In this document: positions 26,486 through 35,718 of the stretch, one piece after another
Layout of the letters: each line of letters starts with the position of its first letter
How positions within the stretch are numbered: position 1 is the first letter of the stretch
From: Shimia sp051201625
GTDB lineage: Bacteria > Pseudomonadota > Alphaproteobacteria > Rhodobacterales > Rhodobacteraceae
Direction of reading: 5' to 3'
Length of the DNA stretch: 64,000 bases
Assembly: GCF_051201625.1 (NCBI RefSeq)
Contig: NZ_CP179203.1
Location: 496,001-560,000 of the forward strand
The notes under the pieces: generated by a model
Database searches by the model: none
Told to the model about the DNA's origin: nothing
What the model saw: only the letters and a program-made list of their open reading frames with translations
Translations under genes and position numbers: made by a program

Positions 26486-28621
26486 ATGACCTCGGCTGAT
26501 GATCTCGTCCAGCTTGTTTGCGTTTACAACCCCAAATCAAATGAAAAACTGCTTCGTGCGGCCTACGATTTTGGCTTCGAAATGCATGAGGGGCAGGTCC
26601 GCCGTTCTGGAGAACCATATTTTACGCACCCGATTGAGGTCGCAGTTATTCTGGCCGAGCAACATCTTGATGATGCGACGATTATTACCGCGCTGCTGCA
26701 TGATACGATCGAAGACACGAAAGCTTCCTATAAACAGGTGACTGACAAGTTTGGAAATGAAGTGGCGATGTTGGTTGACGGAGTTACCAAGTTGACGAAC
26801 CTGCAATTAAGTTCCCTTGAAACCAAGCAGGCTGAAAATTTCCGTAAACTCTTTATGGCTATGTCCAAAGATCTTCGTGTAATTTTAGTCAAACTTGCAG
26901 ACCGCTTGCACAACATGCGCACGATCAAGGCGATGAAGCCTGAAAAGCAAGTGCAGAAAGCCCGTGAAACTATGGATATCTATGCGCCACTTGCTGGGCG
27001 CATGGGTATGCAGTGGATGCGTGATGAATTGGAAGACCTTGCGTTTAGAGTCCTGAATGCGGAGGGGCGAGCGTCGATTATTCGTCGGTTTATCACACTG
27101 CAGAAAGAAACTGGGGACGTTATTGAACGTATTACCTCAGATATGAAGAAAGAACTGCGATCACATCGGATTGAGGCCATCGTCATTGGGCGTGCGAAAA
27201 AGCCCTATTCGATCTGGCGAAAGATGCAGGCTAAAGATCAGGGCTTTTCCAGACTTTCTGATATTTATGGCTTCAGAATCATTACGAACAATGAGAACGA
27301 TTGTTATCGCGTGCTGGGTGCGATCCATCAGCGGTGGCGTGCCGTACCAGGACGATTTAAAGACTACATCAGCCAACCCAAGTCAAATGGCTACCGTTCA
27401 ATTCATACAACAGTATCAGGACGCGATGGTCGCAGGGTAGAGGTGCAGATACGGACCCATCAGATGCATGATGTGGCTGAGACTGGTGTGGCGGCTCATT
27501 GGTCATACAAAGACGGTATTCGTGGCGAAAATCCTTTTGCCGTTGATCCGGTCAAGTGGATTAGTGGGTTAACAGAGCAGTTTATCGGTGAAGATGACCA
27601 CGAAGACTTTCTTGAAACCGTCAAGCTCGAGATGTATTCGGATCAAGTTTTTTGCTTTACGCCAAAAGGAGAAGTTGTGAAACTTCCACGGGGCGCAACT
27701 CCGTTGGATTTTGCGTACGCTATCCATACGCGCATTGGTAACGGTTGCGTTGGAGCAAAGATTGATCACCAGCGAGTGCCTCTCTGGACTCGAATCAAGA
27801 ATGGTCAATCCGTCGAAATTATTACTGCTGAGGGACAGGCGCCTCAGGCTACTTGGTTGGATATCGCAATAACTGGCAAAGCGCGCACAGCGATCCGCCG
27901 AGCTCTACGAGAGATGGATCGTGAAAGATTTGTACGTCTAGGAACCGAACTCATCAGAGCTTCGTTTGATAATGTTGGAAAGCGGGCTACTGACAAAGTG
28001 CTCAACCTTGCTGCGAAACACCTAAGGTTGAAGGAAAAGGACGAAGTTTTGGCGCGACTTGGATCCGCAGAGTTAACCGCGCAAGAGGTGCTGCAGGCGG
28101 TGTATCCGGATCTTGTACCAAACGAGGCTGGAGAGGTCGCCCAAGAACGCGCCGTTATAGGCCTTTCTCCGAAACAGAAGTTTCATCGAGCACCGTGCTG
28201 TCAACCACTACCTGGCGAACGCATCGTTGGCATAACCTTTCGAGGTAAGGGTGTTGTTGTTCATGCAATCGCCTGTGATTCGTTGGTCAATTATGAGGAC
28301 CAACCAGAACGCTGGCTGGATATTCATTGGCACGCGGGACGCCACAAGCCCATCTACACCGTGCAGTTTTGGCTGACCATTGGAAATGATGCTGGGGTAC
28401 TGGGACGTATTTGCACATTGATTGGAGAGCATGGAGCCAATATCTCGGATTTAGAATTTGCCGACCGCAAACCGGATTTCTATCGCTTACTCGTGAGTGC
28501 TGACTTTGCTGATGCAAAACATTTGCATCGTCTGATGATGGCGCTGGAGGCGGAAACCGAGGTCGCGGAAATTGAACGCTATCGAAACCCCGAAAAGGCC
28601 CGTTCGCGCGACGAGAGCTGA
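26486..28621 (+). CDS. Bifunctional (p)ppGpp synthetase/hydrolase, RelA/SpoT homologue
   Basis: This 711-residue Rsh enzyme of the stringent response has four domains. The N-terminal HD hydrolase shows HPIEVAVI and LLHDTIEDT (about residues 45-75). The synthetase domain has SIHTTV and EVQIRT (about 305-330), followed by a TGS domain beginning VFCFTPKGEVVKLP (about 390) and a C-terminal ACT domain (about 635-705). Both catalytic halves look intact, as expected for the single Rsh of alphaproteobacteria. It lies 31 bases after rpoZ. Confidence 0.95.
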   Translation: MTSADDLVQLVCVYNPKSNEKLLRAAYDFGFEMHEGQVRRSGEPYFTHPIEVAVILAEQHLDDATIITALLHDTIEDTKASYKQVTDKFGNEVAMLVDGVTKLTNLQLSSLETKQAENFRKLFMAMSKDLRVILVKLADRLHNMRTIKAMKPEKQVQKARETMDIYAPLAGRMGMQWMRDELEDLAFRVLNAEGRASIIRRFITLQKETGDVIERITSDMKKELRSHRIEAIVIGRAKKPYSIWRKMQAKDQGFSRLSDIYGFRIITNNENDCYRVLGAIHQRWRAVPGRFKDYISQPKSNGYRSIHTTVSGRDGRRVEVQIRTHQMHDVAETGVAAHWSYKDGIRGENPFAVDPVKWISGLTEQFIGEDDHEDFLETVKLEMYSDQVFCFTPKGEVVKLPRGATPLDFAYAIHTRIGNGCVGAKIDHQRVPLWTRIKNGQSVEIITAEGQAPQATWLDIAITGKARTAIRRALREMDRERFVRLGTELIRASFDNVGKRATDKVLNLAAKHLRLKEKDEVLARLGSAELTAQEVLQAVYPDLVPNEAGEVAQERAVIGLSPKQKFHRAPCCQPLPGERIVGITFRGKGVVVHAIACDSLVNYEDQPERWLDIHWHAGRHKPIYTVQFWLTIGNDAGVLGRICTLIGEHGANISDLEFADRKPDFYRLLVSADFADAKHLHRLMMALEAETEVAEIERYRNPEKARSRDES

Positions 28622-28642
28622 ATAACAAAGGAAACGCTGCCG

Positions 28643-29311
28643 GTGGTATTTAAGCGCCGCGATAGGAGGACATTTTACCAGGTTGTGGGTCACTTTTTCT
28701 ATCCACGCGGTGGCTGGACGAGAGCATTTCACTATGTACGCCACCGATTGCATCGTTTGCCAGGTAGTCCGGAATTCATTGCTCGAGGGATTTGGTGTGG
28801 TGTGTTCACCACTTTTACCCCGTATTATACCATGCATTTTGTGATTGCAGCAGTGCTGGCACGATTGTCGTCGGGCAACATACTTGCCGCTTTGCTAGCA
28901 ACGTTTTTTGGTAACCCGTTGACCTACCTTCCGATTGGTATCATTTCCCTAAAGACTGGGCATTTTTTGCTTGGTACGGAGTTTCATGAACGTGAACATC
29001 AATCGCTTGCGGCCAAATTTGCTAATGCTGGGGCGGATTTATGGCATAATTTCTGGTCGATCTTTGTCGACCAGTCAGCCGATTGGGCAAGCCTCAAGAT
29101 TTTTTATGATGAAGTTTTCTTTCCCTACATGATCGGTGGAATAATACCCGGGATCATCACGGCGACTATTGCCTACTATCTTTCGGTGCCAGTGATCCGT
29201 GCGTATCAAAAACGACGTTCAAACCGCGTGCAGAAAAAAATTGCTCGGGCTCGTGCCAAAGCCATCAAACAAGCTGCTCGGGTTGCTGCGTCTGATAAGT
29301 CGAAACTTTGA
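28643..29311 (+). CDS. DUF2062 family membrane protein
   Basis: This 222-residue protein has two to three membrane segments (about 45-75, 85-110 and 155-180), the DUF2062 core GVFTTFTPYYTMHF and a strongly basic tail (YQKRRSNRVQKKIARARAK). Function is unknown; an envelope role has been suggested for the family. The start is GTG at 28643. It is the usual companion between rsh and pdxJ in this operon. Confidence 0.85.
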   Translation: MVFKRRDRRTFYQVVGHFFYPRGGWTRAFHYVRHRLHRLPGSPEFIARGIWCGVFTTFTPYYTMHFVIAAVLARLSSGNILAALLATFFGNPLTYLPIGIISLKTGHFLLGTEFHEREHQSLAAKFANAGADLWHNFWSIFVDQSADWASLKIFYDEVFFPYMIGGIIPGIITATIAYYLSVPVIRAYQKRRSNRVQKKIARARAKAIKQAARVAASDKSKL

Positions 29312-29381
29312 AAAAGCGGTTTTCAAGTGCATGTAGCCGGAATAAGGTTTCATCTTGAGAAATTAATTTGAGGTTTGGAAA

Positions 29382-30116
29382 ATGTTACGTCTTGGCGTGA
29401 ATATCGATCACGTGGCCACAGTCAGAAATGCGCGTGGTAGTTCCTATCCAGATCCGCTTAGGGCAGCAAGGTTGGCTGAGAAAGCTGGCGCCGACGGTAT
29501 CACAGCACACTTGCGTGAGGACCGCCGGCATATCCTTGACGCAGATATAGACGCATTGATGGAGAATCTTTGTGTACCGCTAAATTTCGAAATGGCTGCT
29601 ACGGCCGAAATGCAAAAAATTGCACTGCGGCACAAACCTCACGCCGTTTGTATTGTTCCGGAAAAGCGCGAAGAAAAGACTACTGAAGGGGGGCTTGAAG
29701 TGGCGCGTGAAGAAAATAAACTAGCGCACTTTATTGCACCTTTGCGCGAGGCTGGATGTCGGGTGTCAATCTTTATTGCCGCTGACCGCCCACAAATCGA
29801 AGCAGCGAATCGTATTGGGGCGCAAGTAATTGAACTTCATACAGGGGCATATTGCGATTTGCATGCCGAAGGGCGTTTTGAGGAACGAGACAGGGAACTC
29901 GAACGCCTCACTAACATGGCTGAATTTGCGCACAACTTGGGCTTGGAAATACACGCTGGTCACGGTCTCACGTATGACACAGTTAGACCGATTGCAGCGT
30001 TGCCTGAAGTGATGGAGTTGAATATTGGCCATTTTTTAATTGCTGAAGCAATCTTCACTGGATTGGAGCCTGTTGTTAAGGAGATGCGCCGTCTAATGAA
30101 CGAGGCTAGGAAGTGA
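29382..30116 (+). CDS. pdxJ: Pyridoxine 5'-phosphate synthase
   Basis: This 244-residue TIM-barrel enzyme condenses 1-deoxyxylulose phosphate with 3-amino-2-oxopropyl phosphate in vitamin B6 synthesis. Signatures include LGVNIDHVATVRNARG, ADGITAHLREDRRHI, CIVPEKREE, ELHTGAYCD and NIGHFLIAEAIF. Length is normal. The stop overlaps a GTG that opens a short downstream frame, described separately, before acpS. Confidence 0.96.
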   Translation: MLRLGVNIDHVATVRNARGSSYPDPLRAARLAEKAGADGITAHLREDRRHILDADIDALMENLCVPLNFEMAATAEMQKIALRHKPHAVCIVPEKREEKTTEGGLEVAREENKLAHFIAPLREAGCRVSIFIAADRPQIEAANRIGAQVIELHTGAYCDLHAEGRFEERDRELERLTNMAEFAHNLGLEIHAGHGLTYDTVRPIAALPEVMELNIGHFLIAEAIFTGLEPVVKEMRRLMNEARK

Positions 30117-30260
30117 ATACACCTAAACTTTGTTGGTACGCTCTGGTTTTTGCATGTTAGGCGCGGACACTGGCTTTGGTTTTTGCGCGTTAGTCTGGAT
30201 TCACTGAGTGTGAGAAATGCGGTGGGTGGAATGGTTCATGAGATTGAGGCGGAAAATTGA
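30113..30260 (+). pseudogene. Possible small membrane-protein gene with a frameshift between pdxJ and acpS
   Basis: A GTG overlapping the pdxJ stop (GTGA) opens 15 codons (NTPKLCWYALVFAC). A second frame, open across the gap, reads RRGHWLWFLRVSLDSLS then RNAVGGMVHEIEAEN and ends in a TGA overlapping the acpS TTG. Joining them needs one base removed near the TTTTT run at 30147-30151. The tight overlaps on both sides suggest a small coupled gene that is either broken or mis-sequenced. An imperfect 17-base direct repeat (TGGTTTTTGC, 30144 and 30177) crosses it. I do not recognise the family. Confidence 0.35.
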
Positions 30261-30670
30261 TCTTAGGTATTGGGACTGACCTAGCAAACATTGATCGCGT
30301 TGCGCAAACACTTGATCGGTTTGGTGATCGGTTTCGTCACCGGGTATTTACTGAAATTGAATTGGTCAAAGCGGCTCGCAGGCGCGATGAGGCGGGGACG
30401 TTAGCCAAACGATGGGCAGCCAAGGAAGCCTGTTCGAAGGCGCTGGGCACCGGATTACGCATGGGCATCAGTTGGAAAGATATGGCGGTATCAAACCTTC
30501 AAACCGGCCAACCTATCATGCAATTGACAGGCTGGGCTGACAAGCGATTGAAAAGTATGACTCCGGATGGCCATCATGCGATTATCCACGTAACGCTTAC
30601 CGATGATCACCCCTGGGCGCAGGCCTTCGTTGTTATAGAGGCTCACCTTACTAACAAACCGTTGGGTTGA
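30257..30670 (+). CDS. acpS: Holo-[acyl-carrier-protein] synthase
   Basis: This 137-residue phosphopantetheinyl transferase activates ACP for fatty-acid synthesis. It shows LGIGTDLANIDRV with the Mg-binding aspartate and the helix KRWAAKEACSKALGTG with the second ligand glutamate. The start is TTG with AGGCGGA upstream. lepB follows 54 bases later. Confidence 0.95.
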   Translation: MILGIGTDLANIDRVAQTLDRFGDRFRHRVFTEIELVKAARRRDEAGTLAKRWAAKEACSKALGTGLRMGISWKDMAVSNLQTGQPIMQLTGWADKRLKSMTPDGHHAIIHVTLTDDHPWAQAFVVIEAHLTNKPLG

Positions 30671-30724
30671 CACGTCGGTTCCGTCCCCTCATGTAGCTCA
30701 CATCAGTCAAACCGGAGAAAATAT

Positions 30725-31561
30725 ATGGCAGAAAAAGCCAAGAAAGACGGCGGCTTCGTCGAGACGGTCAAGACAGTCGTCTATGCTTTGCTGATTGCAG
30801 GTGTTTTTCGAACGCTGTTCTTTCAACCCTTTTGGATTCCGTCGGGTTCAATGAAAGACACGCTTCTGATCGGTGACTTTCTCTTCGTCAATAAAATGAC
30901 CTATGGGTACTCGTATGCTTCTTGCCCGTCAGTCCGAATCCAGCGTTTGGGGATCAATATTGACGCCAAGTCGATTTGCGGCTGGTTTGATGGTGATAAC
31001 ACTCGAATTTTTGGTGGTGAGCCTGAGCGTGGCGATGTTGTCGTTTTCCGCCACCCAGTAACTGGGCTTGATTTTATCAAGAGGCTAATAGGCCTGCCAG
31101 GCGACAAGGTACAGGTCATTGATGGTGTGGTTCAAATCAATGGCGCAGCCGTTAAATTGGAAGATGATGGTGTTTTTGAAGAGACTGCAGAGCCTCAGGG
31201 TCCGCAACGTTTGACACCTCGCTGCGAAAATGGGCCAGTTGGTATCGGCGGCCTTTGTGTCAAATCTCGCCAAATTGAAACTCTACCCAACGGTGTCAGT
31301 CATGCCATTCTCAACATTGGAAACCAAGGTGCAGACAACACGTTAATCTACACCGTTCCAGACGGAAATTACTTCTTTATGGGTGATAATCGGGATAATT
31401 CCACTGACAGCAGAGTGCCGCCTGCTGCCCGTGGTGTAGGTTTTGTACCCTATGAAAACCTGATTGGTCGAGCGGATCGCATCGTTTTTTCGTCTGCAGG
31501 AAGTTCGATGTTTGCCTTCTGGACCTGGCGTGCTGATAGGTTTTTTAAGGGCATCTATTGA
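30725..31561 (+). CDS. lepB: Signal peptidase I
   Basis: This 278-residue inner-membrane protease removes signal peptides from Sec-exported proteins. There is one N-terminal membrane helix (about 16-35). The catalytic Ser42 lies in IPSGSMKDTLLIGD and the lysine (about 119) in LDFIKRLIGLPGDKV; the GDNRDNSTDSR box is present. It overlaps rnc by four bases (TTGA). Confidence 0.96.
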   Translation: MAEKAKKDGGFVETVKTVVYALLIAGVFRTLFFQPFWIPSGSMKDTLLIGDFLFVNKMTYGYSYASCPSVRIQRLGINIDAKSICGWFDGDNTRIFGGEPERGDVVVFRHPVTGLDFIKRLIGLPGDKVQVIDGVVQINGAAVKLEDDGVFEETAEPQGPQRLTPRCENGPVGIGGLCVKSRQIETLPNGVSHAILNIGNQGADNTLIYTVPDGNYFFMGDNRDNSTDSRVPPAARGVGFVPYENLIGRADRIVFSSAGSSMFAFWTWRADRFFKGIY

Positions 31562-32247
31562 AACTATCCGCTGAATTGGTAGCGCTAGAAGCGCGGCTTG
31601 GGCATCAATTTTCCCGTCCAGAACTTTTGGTGCGAGCGGTGACTCATTCCTCGATGTCTTCCGCAAATCGTGAAGATAATCAGCGCCTCGAGTTTCTTGG
31701 TGATCGCGTTTTGGGGCTCGTCATGTCTGAGGCTTTGCTGGCCAATGACAAAACTGCTTCAGAGGGACAACTAGCGCCTCGGTTCAACGCCCTCGTGCGC
31801 AAAGAAGCTTGCGCTGATGCAGCGAGGGGCGTCGCCCTAGGGGACGCTCTCAAGCTTGGTCGCTCGGAGATGATGTCTGGGGGGCGGCGCAAGCAGGCAT
31901 TGCTAGGCGATGCAATGGAGGCTGTCATTGCAGCGGTCTATACGGATGCAGGATTAGAGGTTGCACGGAAAATGATCCTGCGACTTTGGGGCAATCGCGT
32001 GCAGACTGTGGAAGCGGATGCGCGCGACCCAAAAACGGCATTGCAGGAATGGGCACAGGCGCGCGGGCAGAAACCACCAGTGTACAAATTGTTAGAACGC
32101 TCAGGGCTGGATCATGCACCGATCTTCACAATAGCCGTATGCCTTTCTGACGGCGCGACGGCGCAGGCCAAAGCAAATTCAAAAAGGAAGGCAGAGCAGG
32201 CCGCTGCCGGGAACCTTCTTAATCAACTTACATCAAATAGGTCTTAG
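31558..32247 (+). CDS. rnc: Ribonuclease III
   Basis: This 229-residue double-strand-specific RNase matures rRNA and regulates mRNAs. The signature NQRLEFLGDRVLGLV is present, with the second catalytic glutamate in LGDAMEAVIAAVY. A C-terminal dsRNA-binding domain begins at about 155 (DPKTALQEWAQARG) and ends AEQAAAGNLLNQL. The start is TTG, coupled to lepB. Confidence 0.95.
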   Translation: MKLSAELVALEARLGHQFSRPELLVRAVTHSSMSSANREDNQRLEFLGDRVLGLVMSEALLANDKTASEGQLAPRFNALVRKEACADAARGVALGDALKLGRSEMMSGGRRKQALLGDAMEAVIAAVYTDAGLEVARKMILRLWGNRVQTVEADARDPKTALQEWAQARGQKPPVYKLLERSGLDHAPIFTIAVCLSDGATAQAKANSKRKAEQAAAGNLLNQLTSNRS

Positions 32248-32433
32248 GCGTTTTCGTTTGTTTCCTTAAAATGGCGCACTCAGCCTCGTTAATTTTTTGT
32301 GTCGCGGCTGCCTGAGTAGGCCGCGTCCAAGATACCTGAAGTTATGGAATATAAAGCCGGACTTAATCAATCTTCACTGGCCCATGGCATCAAATTCTAC
32401 TAAGAAGAGCGCTTCAACAACAAAGGCCATCTC

Positions 32434-33342
32434 ATGACTACTCGTGCCGGATTCGTCGCCCTTATAGGAGAGCCTAACGCGGGTAAATCCACACTCACCA
32501 ATCAAATGGTTGGGGCGAAAGTCTCAATCGTGACTCACAAGGTTCAAACCACGCGTGCAAGAATTCGTGGGATAGCGCTAGAAGGCGGTAGTCAGATTGT
32601 GTTTGTAGACACCCCAGGCTTGTTTCGCCCACGGCGCAGGCTGGATAGGGCGATGATTGCCGCTGCATGGGGTGGTGCTGCAGATGCTGATGTTATTGTG
32701 TTATTGGTAGAGGCTCATCGTGGAGTCACGGAGGGCGTCGAGGTTATTTTAGATCGACTTTCGGAAATTGGTAAGGATCGTAAGGTTGCATTGGCGATTA
32801 ATAAGATTGATCGGATAAATTCTGAAGCTTTGTTGGTGATAGCTAAGGAACTCAACAATAGGTTTCCATTTTCAGAAACTTTTATGATCTCGGCGGAAAA
32901 AGGCCACGGTTGTGATGCCTTGCGCCAATGGCTGGCTCAGCAGATCCCAGAAGGTCCCTGGCTTTATCCTGAGGATCAAATTGCTGATCTGCCAATGCGA
33001 ATGATTGCCGCTGAACTGACGCGTGAGAAGCTGACTCTACGTCTGCACCAAGAATTACCCTATCAAATGACGGTTGAGACAGAGAGCTGGGATGAGCGCG
33101 AGGATGGATCCGCTCGGATCGATCAGGTAATTTATGTAATGCGCGACGGACACAAAGGAATCGTGTTGGGCAATAAGGGTGAAACGATAAAGGCCGTTTC
33201 AAAAGCGGCGCGTGAAGAACTCAATGCATTTTTAGGTCGGAAAGTTCATCTCTTTTTACAGGTCAAGGTGCGCCCTAATTGGCTGGAAGAGTCGGAGCGT
33301 TATTCTGAAATGGGTTTGGATTTTAGAGATGGAAACGCCTAA
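32434..33342 (+). CDS. era: GTPase Era
   Basis: This 302-residue ribosome-assembly GTPase binds 16S rRNA. G motifs: GEPNAGKST (G1), TTRARIRGI (G2), DTPGLFRP (G3), NKIDR (G4) and SAEKG (G5). The C-terminal KH domain includes VLGNKGETIKAVSKAAREEL. It follows rnc after a 186-base gap. Two inverted repeats lie downstream. Confidence 0.97.
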   Translation: MTTRAGFVALIGEPNAGKSTLTNQMVGAKVSIVTHKVQTTRARIRGIALEGGSQIVFVDTPGLFRPRRRLDRAMIAAAWGGAADADVIVLLVEAHRGVTEGVEVILDRLSEIGKDRKVALAINKIDRINSEALLVIAKELNNRFPFSETFMISAEKGHGCDALRQWLAQQIPEGPWLYPEDQIADLPMRMIAAELTREKLTLRLHQELPYQMTVETESWDEREDGSARIDQVIYVMRDGHKGIVLGNKGETIKAVSKAAREELNAFLGRKVHLFLQVKVRPNWLEESERYSEMGLDFRDGNA

Positions 33343-33381
33343 TGGCGCAGCGTAATCGAGTAGCAACTGCAACTATAAACA

Positions 33382-33441
33382 CTAGGTTGCTGACGTGCGC
33401 GAAACCTAGAGGCTAAATCAAACTTAGTACAAAACTAAGTT
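33382..33441 (+). terminator. Pair of inverted repeats after era
   Basis: CTAGGTT/AACCTAG (33382-33388 and 33403-33409) and AACTTAG/CTAAGTT (33421-33427 and 33435-33441) lie back to back about 40 and 80 bases after the era stop. Neither is followed by a clear T-tract, so they could be terminators, processing hairpins or neither. Confidence 0.3.
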
Positions 33442-33572
33442 AGGCCACCTAAATTACCGCCAAAAGCAGTAAAATTACGCCAATCGGCGCTTCCAATTGC
33501 AATCTCGCATAAATTTCACGTACCAAAGGTACTGTGACGTTTTTTTGCAATCCTTTTTAAAGGCTGGCTACC

Positions 33573-33902
33573 ATGAAGCTAACAGCAGAATTCTGGGTGC
33601 AAGCTTATCTGGCTAGGTTGCGATTGCGAGATATCCCTGCATTTGTGGTAGTACATGGTGATAACGATGCAGGTACCGTTCTGGTGAAGCTCAATACTCT
33701 CGATGGCTTGGCAAAGGTTTTTCAGCGTAGTTTTGATTTTATAAGTGGTGAAAGGCAATGGATGGTATTGACTGAGGGATCTGAAATTGACGTGGATGCC
33801 TCCGTCACTCGGCAATGTAGCTTTGATCCTGATGCTTGGGTGATAGAGGTTGAGGATCGGCGAGGTAGACATTTGCTAGATGAACCGGGGCTGTCAAACT
33901 GA
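33573..33902 (+). CDS. DUF1491 family protein
   Basis: This 109-residue soluble protein of unknown function has family features FWVQAYLARLRL, VLVKLNTLDG and the C-terminal DPDAWVIEVEDRRGRHLLDEPGL. In alphaproteobacteria DUF1491 genes commonly sit between era and recO, as here. No catalytic motif is apparent. Confidence 0.85.
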   Translation: MKLTAEFWVQAYLARLRLRDIPAFVVVHGDNDAGTVLVKLNTLDGLAKVFQRSFDFISGERQWMVLTEGSEIDVDASVTRQCSFDPDAWVIEVEDRRGRHLLDEPGLSN

Positions 33903-33980
33903 CTGCGATACTGAATTCCTTAAATCGTTCTGGTTTTATGCTGCGTGACACTATTCAATATGAAAAAATGGGCGGGCGAT

Positions 33981-34712
33981 ATGGACTGGCGTGATCAAGG
34001 TATTGTTCTGAGTACACGCAAACACGGTGAAACCTCCGTGATTCTCGATATGTTTACAGAAGGCCATGGCCGCCACTCAGGTGTAGTCCGGGGTGGCTTA
34101 AGCCGCAAAATGACGCCGATCCTTCAGCCAGGCAGCCAGCTTGACGTTACATGGCGTGCCCGGCTTGAGGATCACATTGGATCCTTCACAATAGAGCCAG
34201 TGCGTAGCAGGGCCCACGCAATGTCTGATTGGCTTGCTTTGGCAGGCTTGAATGCGGTTACTGGATTGTTGTCTTTCTCTTTGCCTGAGCGAGAAGCACA
34301 TCCTTTTCTCTACGCGCAAACTGAGCCGTTGCTTGATTTGCTGGGCCAGAATGATATCTGGCCATTGGCGTACCTTCGTTGGGAAATGGTGCTTCTAGAT
34401 GAGTTAGGGTTTGGATTAGATCTTTCGAAATGTGCCGTCACGGGATCAAATGAGAACTTGAGTTATGTTTCACCAAAATCTGGGAGAGCGGTTTCAGCAC
34501 GTGGCGCGGGAGATTGGGCAAACCGCCTGTTGGCGTTGCCTCCATGTCTGTTGGGTATTGGAGGGGCCCCAGATGAAGAGATTAGTGTTGCTTTTAACAC
34601 CACCGGTTACTTTTTGGAGCGTAAGTTGGCAACGACCCTTGGCTATAAGCCCGTACCCGAAGCGCGTAACCGCTTTGTAGATTTGTTTAACCGCCGACAG
34701 GCTCGCAGTTAA
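33981..34712 (+). CDS. recO: DNA repair protein RecO
   Basis: This protein of about 243 residues loads RecA and anneals DNA within the RecFOR pathway. The OB-fold N-terminus reads MDWRDQGIVLSTRKHGETSVILDMFT, followed by GVVRGGLS, and the helical C-terminal domain carries the conserved LLDELGFGLDLSKCAVTG. I use the ATG at 33981; a start 36 bases earlier adds residues not seen in the family. The zinc-site cysteines of some RecO proteins are not obvious here. Confidence 0.92.
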   Translation: MDWRDQGIVLSTRKHGETSVILDMFTEGHGRHSGVVRGGLSRKMTPILQPGSQLDVTWRARLEDHIGSFTIEPVRSRAHAMSDWLALAGLNAVTGLLSFSLPEREAHPFLYAQTEPLLDLLGQNDIWPLAYLRWEMVLLDELGFGLDLSKCAVTGSNENLSYVSPKSGRAVSARGAGDWANRLLALPPCLLGIGGAPDEEISVAFNTTGYFLERKLATTLGYKPVPEARNRFVDLFNRRQARS

Positions 34713-34937
34713 TCTAGTTAATTTCCGAGTGCTGTCGCTCAAGTCAGCAGACTTTCAGTCAAAATAAAGAAATTATAGAGGCGGTACATGAAATTGAGCC
34801 GCATCGTAGAATCGGAGATCATTTTTTCAGTTGTGGAGAACTTGAAACGAAATTCGTGGATATTTCAAAAAATTTGTTTTTGCGCGCACGCAGGTGGTCA
34901 TAGAGCCCAAAAATAAGGTTTCCAATTATAGTATGCT

Positions 34938-35510
34938 TTATTTGTAGAGGGCTAAGATCAAGTCCACCAACGTACCCAGCGCCTCTTCGTTGACTGCCCC
35001 GTCATGACGCGACAGTTCGGCCATACCAATGTTTGCCGCATAAATAATTCGTGACAACTCTGGGTTTGAGAGACCTTTCTCTGAAAGGACCGAGAAGAGT
35101 TGTGACATGCGAAGTTCGTCAACACGCGCAACTGCCTCAGCAACCGCACAATCATCATGAGACCAAGCACGAATAGCTGGTTCCAGTTTTGATATGTTGG
35201 CGTCTTTGCTGCTTTTGCCTGTCATGATCTGACTGAGACATCTTATTTTTTGGACAACCTCTGAATTACTGTCCAAAACTTCAGAAATCTCAGTCAGAGC
35301 CCAGCGCTCCCATTGCTCCAACATCGAGCGATGGAAATCGGGCACATCTTTAAAATGCCAATAAAAAGATCCCTTTGTGGTGTTCAGTTTGCGAGCGAGT
35401 GACTCTGCTTTCAGCGCTGTTGGGCCCTGTTCTAAAAGTGCGGCGAATCCAGCGGTAATCCAAAGATTAGGAGAAAGGCGAGTTGACGACATGGGATGAG
35501 TTTTAGGCAC
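34938..35510 (-). CDS. TetR/AcrR family regulator
   Basis: This 190-residue protein has the TetR helix-turn-helix near residues 18-62 (LARKLNTTKGSFYWHFKD) and a helical ligand domain. The start is ambiguous: GTG at 35510 or ATG at 35492. It lies downstream of the acyl-CoA dehydrogenase gene on the same strand, which makes it a candidate regulator of that gene, but the ligand is unknown. Confidence 0.85.
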   Translation of the reverse strand: MPKTHPMSSTRLSPNLWITAGFAALLEQGPTALKAESLARKLNTTKGSFYWHFKDVPDFHRSMLEQWERWALTEISEVLDSNSEVVQKIRCLSQIMTGKSSKDANISKLEPAIRAWSHDDCAVAEAVARVDELRMSQLFSVLSEKGLSNPELSRIIYAANIGMAELSRHDGAVNEEALGTLVDLILALYK

Positions 35511-35718
35511 TTCTGATCAAGTTCGCAAGTGCAGCATTACAATGCTGCACTGCAGTTATTTGCGTGTTGTGAACTATTGAGTGTTCTGAATAAGTTAAAG
35601 CCCTTCGGGAAACATCAACATTAAAATTTACCCGATGGAGGTAGTTTTGATGACAGCAATCTCAATTTTCACGGTACGTAATTGCGCGTTAAATTAAATT
35701 TTGGTGTCCGCCTAAATC

